DNA of 64,000 nucleotides from Phylloscopus collybita. Taxonomy: Eukaryota > Chordata > Aves > Passeriformes > Phylloscopidae. Location: the NCBI GenBank assembly GCA_027886175.1, contig JAJNNQ010000026.1:25934001-25998000 (forward strand), written 5' to 3'. The notes below the pieces were generated by a model. The model was given only the letters and a program-made list of their open reading frames with translations. It was not told the origin of the DNA and made no database searches. Position 1 is the stretch's first letter. Every line of letters begins with the position of its first letter. The position numbers and the translations under genes are program-made. Shown here piece after piece: positions 41,801 through 54,800 of the stretch.

Positions 41801-44800
41801 CTCCTGGCTTTGAACAAAAACAAAACAAAGATTTTTGGAACGTTTATTAAAATCTGCATATTTACTAATGTCATTGTTTATATCATATATTTCAGAATAA
41901 TTTATCACATTCTTCTTCAGATTTATTTCCATACATGTTCTGAGGTGTAGGTTGTTTCATTATAAACAGACATTCAGTATTTTTAACATAAGGATTACAA
42001 TAGGAATGTATCACAAAGATTTATGGGAGACTTACATGTTAATGGTAACCAGATTCTTCACCCTTCATAGGCATTTAAAGAAACATTATCATGCATTTCT
42101 GACAAGAAACAGGATTTATGAAAACCCACCATTTTCCTGGATTCTTGAGAAGTAAACCTTTTGGTATACATCTAATTTTTAAAATGAACACAGCCTTTAA
42201 AAGGTTGAAAATTATAGAACTTACCTTTAAGCAGAAGCCTGGAACTTCTCTCCTGTGTCATAGAGAGCTTGAGTGCAGCTTCTAAATATGTGAAGGTCAT
42301 GTTTTGTTATGCTGAATCCAAGCAAGAGATACAGGGATCAGGCATATTTTGTCTTCTGTATAAAGTCTCCACAGCTCAAGCAGAGCCTGGCACCTCCCTG
42401 ACATGTAAAAGTGATGCTGAGTCTTGCATAATACAAGATATTAGTAGGTACAGGAAGGGTTCTATAGTGCTGAGTGTGTAGCCATCATCTTTGTGGTTCT
42501 TGTACAGGAAGTTCACAAGTGACCAGCTGTGTCCAGCTGGACACAGGATCTTCCAAACTGGAGGCCTGGACCTGTCCCCCATAGACACAGAACTCCCACA
42601 ATTAGAGATCCAGGCCTCATACTGTTCAGTCACATTTAAGAATGGAATTTACAAAGCCAAGGTATCAAACAGGAATTACCAAGCTCATCATTTGTCCATA
42701 TTTATTCTGAGAAATTACAATTACTTACTTTTAATATATATGTTTTAGCCCTTTATTCTTTTTTGGAAATGGAGGCATTCTCAGCCACAATTCCTCTTCT
42801 AAGAGGAAGCTCATGAAGATAAGCATCAATGCCCACAGCTTATCTTCCAGCAAAACTTCCCCACAGTAGTGGATACTACTCTCTTACTCAGCAGTTCACT
42901 GTCTGAGTGCACTAAACCTGAAGAAGTGAGATCCAAAGTGAGTTCCCCCCCATACCTCAGCTACCCCAGTTACAGTCCCGATAAGACCCACCAGGAAGCA
43001 ACAATCATCATGGCTGAGTCCCTCAGCAATTCCTTTCAAAGCTCTTTCCCTCTGTGCATTAGAAATGGTTCAATAATATATTGGACATGAAGATAAGTTC
43101 AAGCAAGCCATATAACCTTGGTTTTAAGGGCATTGAGCTCTCAGACAAGACCTGAAAAGATTAAATATTAGCTCAACTTCCCTAGTATGGAGTTCCATAC
43201 CCTGAACTTTTCAAAACTGTGAGCCTTTATGGTTGTGAAAATACACATGGAAATGCAAAGCAAACATAGTTGAAGTAGCAGTATCTGACAAAACACTGGC
43301 AAAGCAGCCTTGAACATCAGCAAGAGCAAAACTTCCACTTTCACATCGGCATGGGAAGATAGAGACTGCTGCATACAGGATGTAGGCAGCATTTTTGGTG
43401 ATAAAGCCATGCCACATTTGAATCTGTCCCTGCTCATCTAAGCCCCTTCAAATCCAGTTAGACTCTTCCCATGCAACAGACTTGAGGAAACATGCCATGG
43501 AAAAAGGATTTTAAAAGGAATATAAGGAGAGGACATGACATGGGCACCCTGTCTGTCACTGGCCAGCACCATTAGAATGTGGGATCTTCACTATTGCCAC
43601 GACAGGAGGAGAGTGCCTCTAGGTGAAGAGACCAGGTATTAGCTCTCTTTGTACTTTCTATGCTCCATCTGGTGTTTACATTGATCAGCCCACTAAGAAA
43701 TCTCAAGATCAACTTTTCAGGATTAGTCAGCTGTGCTTTTGTTACTGGCTCAATTATCAACAAAAAGTTGGCCCCACTATAAATTTAACTGCAACATATT
43801 TACAGATCTTTGCTGATTTACCCTTCTTGATAAGCTTTCCTCATAGTATTTCAACATTTCTTTATATATAAGCCTTATCTTTTAATTGTTATTTTATTGT
43901 GCAGGCAATATGTCTCATTTGTCAATCAAGCATTCCTCTCTATCCTAAGAAGATCCACTGATTTTTCAGACTAATCTGCTTTTTTACACATTTCAAACCT
44001 TTTGATGATTTTAATGATGAATTATTCAGACTTCAACAACTTTGTGACCTTGAATTTTGTTCTCAAATCTCTAGCTACCATATTTTTAATTCTTCTCTTA
44101 ATATTCAAAAGCATCTAAATTTTCTCAGGTCAAATAAAAATAAATGTTTACTGGCAAAATAACACTCTACACAAATGTTCCTACCCAAAGGTCGTCTACA
44201 TTGCTGAAAAATGCAATTTTTCAACTCCAACTACCAACTCCAAAAGCTATATAGAGAAGTATCCACTTCATTTACACAAAAAGGCATGAATAAGACCCTC
44301 TTGCTCCTATGTTTATAGAACAAATTAAAAAAAAACCACAAATGCAAAGAAAACAAAAACAAACAAAAAAAAACCAAAACACCACCACCAAAACCAAAAG
44401 CTGACCAATTATCTGAATAACTTTTAACTCTTTTTCTCCAGAATCCATTTCAACAGTAATGTACTTTTCCTTTTTTGACATGCAGATTATTAAGAATTGT
44501 TGGAAATCTGCTCCTCCTGCCTTGTTATTTTAGTTAGTGTATAAATTTGATAATGCAGGTCTCAAGAGACACAGGGAAGAGGCCTGGCCTAATTTCAAGA
44601 ACTTCAGATTTTTAATATGTGAAATGAATACTATTTATCTGCCTGAAACCAAAACCTGAAGAGGAGTACTATGCTCCTGAGAGATTGGTATAGATAATCA
44701 AAGCACTCTGGTTAGATCCCATATGAATTAGATTGCTGTATCATATTTTGAAAATTGCTTTAGGGTGTTTTGAAAAAAAAAAAGTTATATTTGTCTGAGT

Positions 44801-45832
44801 TCAGGACTAGATATCAGGAACTCCAGAATTTAGTAACAGCTGACAGTGATTCTGTAGATAACCTTGGTCAAACTACCTCAATTTTTTTCTGCAAGTATGT
44901 CACTCGGAAAATTTTGACATGGTGTAGATTCTTTCATGTGAGGATAAAGAAGAGTTAGACCTTTGTTTAAGGCATCTTGGAGATTAGCTGAAGTAGAGTG
45001 AAGTATTATCAGACTTCCACAGTTATCTGTCCTTCTCCTCTAGAACTATCAAAGAAAACTAAAAAACTCAAACATACCTTTTAAAAGTAAAATTGAGACA
45101 GTCATCTCTGTGTAACAACAGAGTTAAATAATAAAAAGTCAAATTGGGCAGGGTAAATTTGTGGTAAACACTGAATATTATAACTGTATGTGCCTCTATC
45201 AGAAAAAAAGAATTAGAAAAAATTACAGATGTTATTTAGTTTAAGAAAAGTTAACAAACCTACTGTTATTTGGATTATTTACATGACCAAATTATGTACT
45301 TGTAAAATTTGCATCACTCTAGTTTATTCAATTACTATGGTGCATAGTGAAAAGAAAAGGGATCAGCTAATATCTATGGATTCAATTTCCTAACAGTGTA
45401 TGTCTTTTTGATTTTTTTTCCCAACTCAGGACACTGAAATCAAGGCATCTAAAAGGGCATAGATGGAGGTATATTTTAGTAAAGTATATGGCTGAAATAT
45501 CTGTGAGGCTTAGGTAAAAATTTCTCTGTTCAGAATTTTCACAGACACAGGTGAAAACACAGATCTGAAGAATTATGAGGAAATGTTTACACCAGAAGGC
45601 AAGTTTTCCTCCATTGACAATCAGCAAATATTAGGAAATTCATACTGGACAATCATGTGGAGAGAATGGCTGGTGCTTTCTCCAGTTCAAATTCTGCTTT
45701 AGTAAAAGAGTGATTTCAAAGAATTATGATAATAAAAGTTATTCTAGTAAGAAGAAATTACTAACCACAAGATATAAATTAAATTAAACCTATTGCAATA
45801 GATATGATTTAGAAACAGATTCCGCCCCCCCC

Positions 45833-45876
<44 letters not shown>

Positions 45877-48800
45877 CATTGAAGGGAAAGAACAAAAAGA
45901 AAAATAACTAAAAAAATTTACAGCCACCCTAAATAGGGTGGCAGAAAGTTCAAACTGAAAGCAGGAAATATCTGGTCACTTCTCAGAATGAAAAGGCCAA
46001 ATAGGGATCCTAACACAGAGACTTTGAAATCATTACAACAATCATTTGAGAAAGAATCTCCTTCGTCAGTTTTACGATAATTCTTAATTCAAGTTAAAGA
46101 CTTAGAGGTAAATCCTGGCGAAGCAGCCAATCCTTCAAGAAAGGCCTCTGCTCCATACAAAAGCTATCAAAGAGCTTAGTGACAAAATCCTCTGCCCCAG
46201 TTGGTCAGGCTGCCTGGGCAGCTGGTCCATTGCAGTTAATACATCTTGTAAAAGGTAACAACTTACAACTGGCTACGTTCCATGTAGATTTTTGATTCTC
46301 TCTTCTAGAGGATTTCAGGAATCTGCTTCGAGATTTCAATGGCATTGGATCATCCTCTCTCACAAAACATTCAAATAACTCTGTGTCTCAGCTGACTTAG
46401 TGTTTGGCCATTTGTGGATTCTGCTGAACCCAATGAAGCGTTTTCACAGGGGAAATTCCTTTTTATGCAGTTTATGGTTCGTGACCTGACATTAATGTGG
46501 AAAAATTACTTCCATTTAATTCCATTTCATGTCAAACATTGTATGATTACATCATCTTTTTAAATTACTTTGCAACAATTAGGCAGTTATAGATCTGCAG
46601 GTCACTGTCTCTGGCATGCATTAAAAAGTAACAATTACCTACTGCCTTTATTTTATAACTTCCTTTCTTTCTGAGAATATTCATCACAATCAAGCACTCG
46701 ACTTTCTTCCATGTCAGAGTAGCACCCATCTCAAAATATAGATGTTACTACTATGATTTCTACACAGTAAACAATGGATAGTCATGTGGAAATTAATAAG
46801 AACTGAGACATATATAGGTGGACATACATATGTATGTCTACTGATACACATGGTAGAACCCTCCCCATCCTTCATTTCACATACTCTTCTTTTTATACAA
46901 ATGTGTTTCTCAATTATTTTTCTCTTATCATTTATCTGCCTACTTTTCTTTAAACATTTAATTAACACAATTCCAAAGTGTCAAGATAATGCATTTTTAA
47001 CCTTCCTTATTTTCTCTTGATTTGCCTAAGGACATGATAATTAGTGTTTGTTATATGCAGCATGACATTTCTTTTTTCTCCAGCAAACTGATAAGCTTTA
47101 CTCTTATTTTTTCTGACAGTGCTACTCCTACTGAACTTACCCCTTTTTAACCTTATTATTTCCTTAGAAGCTTTAAAACCATTTTTCAGATTTTTTCATT
47201 TGATTCATTAGGGTTCAGGAACACACATACCTTGCTTAAAGTTTTCTAATTCTTTCAAATTGTCTTCTATTCTGCTTATATTTTTCCTTTATTTTTCATC
47301 TGTAATTACTGTATCAAATTACAACCAAAAAGGGAATTTCCAAATTTGTTTTAACATCTTTGTTGACACATATACAAAATTTTGGAAGATAACCTAAAAG
47401 ACACTTATTTCTCCTGTCACATGATCCTGCAAAAAGCTGTATTTCAGCTCATTTAAATCTGCAGTTTATACAATATTTTTAACATTGATTTTTTTCACAA
47501 TAAATTTAGCTGCTATGTCATGTAATACTGCAACACAAATACTTAGGAAGTGGAACTAGATAAGGCCTGAATTTTTGTGATGGTGGTTCCTATGCTTGAG
47601 GTTATCTTGACAGCCTAGAAGTGTTTCCATTTTTCATAACTGAATAACTTCATAAGTAAAATTTCACTTTTTTTCTACTGTAGCTGTTCCACTTTGCCAG
47701 GAACATTTCAAGATTTATTGAAATACGATGCCAGAGCATTCACAACACCTATCAAATAGCTGCAAAGAAACAATCATAGAATCATAGTCTGTTCTGATAA
47801 ATACTTCAGTTTATGTGAGGGAAGGATAGAGGAGTGCACTGTGGAGTAAAAGAGAGACTGGAAACAGGCCTTTCTTTTCCCAAAGGCAATAAAACTCCTG
47901 TTCAACTTCTGAAAGTTTCAGGGTCTAGTTCTTGGTCTAGCTTGGTCTAGCTTCAAGGTTATGAACCTGATTTGAAGGGGGATGTTCCTTGAAGCCCAAA
48001 GGAAAGATAAGATTTTAAAGACTTAAGGTACAACTATTTCTCATTTTACTTATCTGCCAGTGTAGACATTGCTTATCACTGTACTGTAAATTTCCCTACA
48101 GGGCGATATGCTCACAAACGCGATGCTGTAGCATGAAGTTCAAGCACTTAAGTGTCTTCTGTGGATCTAATCCAAAGTCACTTTTAAAAACAGGATTTAG
48201 AGCTTCTGAAACTTTTACCCTGTGTGTCCTGGGGTCACGTGCTGACATACAAGGAAATTAGTTACCAAGTCACCTGAGGCTCAGTTCCCCGGTGTGGTCA
48301 GAGCTCCTCCTCAGCACTATAATGTAACAAAAAGAATTCTCAAGTTCCTGTCCATTTTCAAGACATGAACTTGCACTGGATACCCACTGCCTAGGCGAAA
48401 TATGTTTATGTACTTTCTTGTTTTCTATTTTTTACAGAAATTCCTAATAAAATAAACCGTGCTGAAGCCAAACATCTCGCAGTCACCTCAGGGTCAGACA
48501 AAACAGAGAGAACAACAAAGCGGTCCAGGATATCAACCATAAGGAGGATATTTGACATGGCGAAACACCGAACAAAGAGGTCATCCTTTTTCTCAACTGG
48601 TGTGAAAGTTTGCCCACAAGAATCAGTGAAGCAGATTTTAGCCAGTCACCAAGCTTACTATAGATTAAGAGGTAAGATGATTATTGTAGTATGTACTTCC
48701 TCCTTCAAAGTCTTTCCTTTAACTGAGGAAACACAGTAATTTTCCAGAATCCCGTTCTTCACCTTTAGGCAGCGCCTGTGCTATTGACTTTATGCTTCAT

Positions 48801-51800
48801 TTTTACATAGATAATTATATGTTACATCTGCATCAGCAGGGTTCGTTCAAGATAGACACTTACCAGAAGAAAATAAAACAATGCACTCCAAGGACTAATG
48901 AACTCAGAGTAATTGCACAGTGTTCTAGCATGGCTGTACATGAAGAACAAATTGTGCTTGCATTAGTGTTGAAAGAAGTACAACCTTTCTCAAAAGAGCA
49001 GGTATCATCATTGCTACTCAAAATCAATAGCACCAGTTTAAGACAAGTATTGGATTTATTAAATGGTCATTGCACAAATGTGTTGGTGTATCTGTAGTTA
49101 TATTAAGTCTATGGCAGTGTTGGTATGCAATAAACACTGAGATAACTGCTAGCAAGTCATGAAAAAAGCTTAAAGAATAAATATTTGAGACATTTTAAAA
49201 ACAGGACTTTCTCAACTAGGTCAGTCCATTCCCAGCTATTTTTTTACCTTCCTTGCCTACAGAAAGCCTATTGAGTTACCATTTCAATTTTTGGTCCAAT
49301 TTTCTCCCTTCATCTACCCCTCCCAGTCTTTCATCCTGTAGCTGTTCTATTTTGTATTAGAAAAATGTATTTTCACTGCAGCTGGGCAGCCCAAAGCTAA
49401 TTCTAAAACCTAGTCAGCATTCTGGGATTCAAGTATCTAAGGCAACATCTACTCCCTAAATCACCTTTCCTTATCTATTTTTCCTCTTTATCATCCGTTC
49501 ATATTCATCTGTGTAACCTGGTTGCTCCTCAGCTTTCTTTCAGGAAACCAATCAGTTCCCACTGAAATGGGACCTGGATGTAGAGCAGCAAAAATTTTAC
49601 TCCAGCAGCCCCTTGCTACAGGCAGCATGGGAGAACTACACTGATGTCTGTATCTACTCCTATAAAAATACTTAGTACCCATTGTAGCATTGAATGGACA
49701 TTAGACAGAAATATGAAATGTGTCACAGAGGCTGATCCAAAAAGCATTTCTTAAATAGAAATTAATCCGGAAAGTCCCTGAAATTCCCTGGTTACATCTC
49801 ATATCCCTGAAATTCCCTCAGTCTCTGAAATTCCCTGGTTACATCACAAGCTATCTTGAAATAGACAGGTATCACTAGCCTGAACTCAAAAAAGTGTAAC
49901 TATGACCCTTTCACTTAAAAAGCTGAATAGGACTGTACTAATTTTAGGAGAGCAGCATATCACCTGGGATGTTGGACTCTGTAAGTCTTGTAGTGCAAGA
50001 AGGTTTAAACTTATACTTCTTTTCCCCAACAGTGTCCTACACTCAGAAAATTTTCTAAGCAGGTGTCAATCCAGTTCTTCAACTCAAACTGAAGTACTTC
50101 CCAAAAAGCAAGCAACAAAACCCACTCTACAGGTGGATAATTTGTACACTCATTCATAAAAAGGTGTTTCTGCTTCCTTGAACAGTTGTATAATTTCCTT
50201 TACAGTGACTTTCATCAAAATGTAAAATTTCCTTCAAGGAAAGATAAGAACTTCTGGCAAAGACTTCTGCCCTCCCAGTTGAGCATGCTAATTTATCTGA
50301 TGAAACTGATAAATAACAAAAATAGAAAGGTACACTTGAAAACGTGGTGATATAATTGAATCTGTAACCACAGTACAATCCTTCACAAAAAGGCAATCTG
50401 GTAGCCATGCTGGAGTCTGAGAGCCTGTACCCATCTGTGGGAAAATCTTACCTTCATTTTGTTTTGGATGCTTTCAGGTTCTTTTCTGTGTCTAAAGCCT
50501 AGGAGATTACCTCCCTCCCCTAGAAGTCCCATGACAAAATTGTAACTGAAAAAGCACCGTGGATCATATCAGTCCTCTGGAGAATTTTTCTGCTAAGAAA
50601 ATTTAGACAATTTTTTTTTTTTTTTTTTTTTTTACATATACATGTATTCCATGCTTCCAGGGATGAGCACACAACGCAAAACAGCTCAGACAGTTGCTGT
50701 TGGACACTTGAGCCTACTGTGACCTTATACCAACTCTGAAGTAATACATCATAGCTTAGGTCACCATGAGGACAGTCCCTTATGTGGGGCAAACTGGGAG
50801 AACACACTACAATGCCTCCTCAACTGGTCATGTGTCACATTTATCTGGTAACTGGATTACTTATCATCAGATGGTATATCTTTATTCAGCAGTAACTGCT
50901 CAGAAAAACAAATACCAGAGAGTTGCAAGAAAAAGGAAACAGGAAGTAGCTTTAATTGCTAGCTCATAATAAATAAATCTCTTCAAAAGATAGCCTGTTC
51001 ATTTTTAATAACCTGACCACATCTGCTCCACATGCAGCTGCTCTACTGGGAGGGCAGGTCGTTCCTGAGGTATTATTGAGGGGCCCTAACACAGCTAGGT
51101 GAGTACATCCCTACAGCAAGTTTAGAGTATACTTACTGCACTAATTTCAGAGACACTGATATTTTAGATGATGCAGATAATGAACTCACTCTAAGCCAAA
51201 GAAGGTATCAAGTACTGAAAATAAATGTCCCATCTCACAGTAATGAGCTTTGCAAAGTAAAGTGCTAACGGCAACATCTTTTAAATTACTAGCGAGTTTT
51301 GGTTAAAATGGTTTTTCTAATAAGTTTGAAAATCCCCTTCTCTAAAAGAATTTTTAAAAAGCATTTTGAAGAAGTGTGTTCCTTCATCTTGAGTGATGAG
51401 TGTGTTAAAGCCAAATCACTGTTAAAAGGCTTTCTAGTTTACTATTTCGTACAAAGCACATATCCCCAGCCCCTTTCTTCTTCCTCAGTCTGCCAGGAAG
51501 CTGTGTGGGAAGCCTTTCGTATTTTTCTGGATCGGATTCCTGATACTTCTGAATATCAGAACTGGGTTACTGCCTGCCAGAGGGAAACCTTTTGCATATT
51601 CGACATTGGCAAAAACTTCAGCAATTCCCAAGAGCACCTGGAAATAATTCAACGGGTAAGGATTACTCACATGTGTTTAGAAACTGGGAGAGACATCCAA
51701 GTCCCTCCCCATCTGCTTACTTAAGGGCAAAGTATTGCTCAGGAAAAGGAGGGGGCGTGTATTAGAAGGAAAACATAAAAGTAGAGTAAACAAAAGAGCT

Positions 51801-54800
51801 AAGAGGCTCAATGGTTGAATACACCCACTAGTAAAATGCTGTTTTTCTTAATCTTTTTGCAGCGGGTAAAACATAGAACCTTCCAGGAAAGGTAAGTAGC
51901 ACAAGTAGAACCTTGCCATTTGATGTTACTCCCCTCTTTGGAAAGTGTGTGGATGTGAGCAGATACTCAGATAGCCCTGTGGTGTATTTAGTGTGTGCTG
52001 TGAGAGGTGTGTATACCGGATATATCATAGGACCCAGTAATTGAATCACAAATAATGGGTATGGCCAAATATCTTGAGCTACCTGGACATTTCAAGACAC
52101 CACTGAATGTTTCCTCAGAATAATGTGAGCATGAAACCCTGACAGAGACATAGCTTTGCATTAGGCTAGTGTTGATTGGGAGTGTGAAAAAGTGGCTATA
52201 ATTCTCAAAGGGAAAGTCAGATTAATAAAAGCTTAGCTGAGAGGCTACATTAAACAATGACATGAAAACTCTACGCCTTCACTTCAGATTTCTCCTGTAT
52301 TTTTTTACATCATGACAGTGTTAATTAATGTGATACTTTATTCTATAAACTCTTTGGAAAATGTATGCTCCTGGCAATGCTCAGAAGTTGGAGAATGGCA
52401 GGATTAAAGCTACTATACTGAACTCTTGTTCTCTGTATATAAATGCTATAGTGCAGCCAGACAAAGCATTGTCCACAACTTCTGACTGATGTATTGGGTT
52501 TTGCTTCATGTTTTCTCTGATTTTGAAGATATTTTCAGGCAAATAATCTTTTCCATTCCTAGGTTACACTGTCTCATGATCACAGAGGTTTTATGTATAT
52601 TAATTTATTCTGACATGGGAGATCTGAGGTATCTTTAATAATGTAGGGCCTAATTGAACTCCCCTGGAAGTCCAAAGGGAGGCCTTTTCATTCATCCTAG
52701 TGCAAGCAGCAGCAGCAAGGCATTAAGTGAAGTGACTGATCTCAGAGTTCTTAGGTTCTTTGTGAACAGCACTGTTTTCCCCAGACACAATACAGAAAGT
52801 GAAGTAAATTCCATGAAACTGCTTGTACTTTAGCTGGAAATACAGACAGCATGGTTGGACTTCATCTCTACTACTGTGTGGCTTAGAAAATATTTTGTAT
52901 CTTCTGTAGATGTCATGTAGAAAAATCAGTCTCCAAGTACAGATAAAACACATAATTAGTTAACACTGTAATTACCAGTAATACTTCAGTTCTCACCACA
53001 CAAGATATCCAGAAGATGTGGTAAATCAGCCCTCATTCATTTATTCATTCTTGATTTATCTTGTTGAATATCTAGGTTGTTCCTCTATAGAAATGTACCT
53101 CAGACACCTTTCCTGTCTATGCTACAAGCTTTATGCTGTCTCAGTTAACAACACACTACAAATCTGCAGTGCCTTTAGTTCTTTCATTGATATCAGTTTT
53201 CACAAATACTCCATCTGTATGCCCTGCAGAAAATTAGAGGAATAATACTTTACTCTCCAATTTCAGAAGAGAAAAATCTCAAAATACCCCTTAGAAGATT
53301 CTTATCTAAGAACCTACATTTTCCCAAAAGCTACAAATTAATAACAATTTGGTTTTAAGGCTATACAATAATTTCTGTTCCAGCTAAAAGATATCTACTA
53401 ATATATCTGTTTCTTTTAAAATATGGTTAGAGACAGATATTATTGCTGTTTATCAAGCAAGTTACCGGTAGCTATTAAAAATGTATTCACATGACTGTAA
53501 AAGTCAAAAGAGAAAATAATTATCAACAAAACCAAACCAAATCCTGTGATATATAGTACCCATCACATTCTTACTTGAGTTTTTAGCTGTCCTCCTTGGG
53601 GAGGACATTGGTAGGCATTAACCCATGAATATTACATCCAGAAGCAAACACTAACATTTCTACATCTGAAAATAATCTGGATTCAGGAATCTGATCTGAT
53701 ACTATAATTATTTGGAAGCATCCGTATGGTATTATAACAAAGGCTGACAACTGAAAAATAAGCCCACCCACTATTTTCTCACACCACACCATATGAAACA
53801 CGCATGGAACCTGAAATGTCCACTGGCTCTAAAAATAGAAGAATCCCAAAGCTTGCACTGAACTACCTTGATAGGATGAGAAACAGCAAAGAAGACAAAG
53901 GCTGATTTAGGTGATGTACAAGAAGTCTTGCTTTCATTGTAGACAGTGGTCAACCCTTCACTAACTTCCAAGAGTGAAAAAAAAAGCCAGACCCAGTGCA
54001 CTGATTTAATCTCTGTGATCCCTTCCCTCTGGTGGCACTGATAAAATCTACCACAAAACCTCATGAGCAGAATCCTAACAGGATTGGTAGTCCTTATGCT
54101 GTTCCACCACCTGTTTAATCAGGTCATGAAATATTCTATTAGACGTAACTTCTCTCATTTAAACTACACTTAATATAGAGATAATTTCTATATATTTTCG
54201 GTGTCTTACATTTTTGTCATTGCTGGTACAATGTGCAGATAATTAAATCACTCATTTCTATTTGATTGATAGGAAAGATGAAATATCAGCAGAGAAAACA
54301 GGAGGCAAAAAGGTGGAAGACATTCCCGCCATTTCTACAGGTAAAATCAAATCTGCTTGTTTTGTGTCTGCCTGTTAAATAAAATTGCTAAGGCCAAAGA
54401 TTCGTACGTCTTAGAAGGCTATAATTTAATGGATACTGTAGAAGCACGGTAAGTGCAGTGGAGTGAAAATGTTTTAGCAAAAGAATCTGTGAGAAGACTT
54501 TTTTTAAATCTCTTTAGAACATATTTGCTACTCAAATATTGCATTTGAAGTTTGTCTTCAAATGTATGTGTTTACCTAGTTCCAAACTTAGATAATATAG
54601 GGTTATTTTTTCTTCAGTTATAAAATATCATTTAGAATGTCAGCTGCTGCATTTTGTTAACCAAAATAAGCAAGCAAGGCAAATAAGGATGGACAAGCAA
54701 GAAAGTCAGAGCGATGTCAAGACAGTAAGTTGATCAGATTATTACAATTAGGCCTACCAACTCTGTTGTGTACTACAACTCTTTAAAATAAAAGCAATTC

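Larger units (their letters stand above)
35880..48437 (+). other. IMPG1 intron 1 (12.6 kb)
   Basis: This is the largest intron in the window, with donor GTAAGT and acceptor TTTTTTACAG. It contains an A-rich run (36540-36551), an AAT microsatellite (38556-38577), a 20-bp perfect palindrome (42527-42546), an A/C-rich patch (44325-44400) and a C9-A42 tract (45825-45875). A TGGTCTAGCT repeat lies at 47930-47952. No further exon or nested gene was recognised. Long first introns often carry enhancers, but I cannot point to one. Confidence 0.8.
48672..51488 (+). other. IMPG1 intron 2 (2.8 kb)
   Basis: It contains an unexplained 101-codon open frame (48792-49097) followed by AATAAA at about 49130, a three-copy repeat (49775-49849) and a T23 run (50611-50633). 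No alternative exon is supported. Confidence 0.8.

Noticed and set aside
47775..47790. ATCATAGAATCATAG resembling the inverted CR1 3' terminus
   Set aside because: Only about 16 bases match and the following sequence does not continue as CR1. It could be a tiny relic or chance.
48557..48739. Open frame containing exon 2 and running past its donor
   Set aside because: The true exon ends at 48671; the extension to the stop at 48739 is intron. Phase and homology with exon 3 require the splice.
51299..51724. 141-codon frame over exon 3
   Set aside because: The parts before 51489 and after 51655 are intron with no similarity to IMPG1; only the spliced segment is coding.
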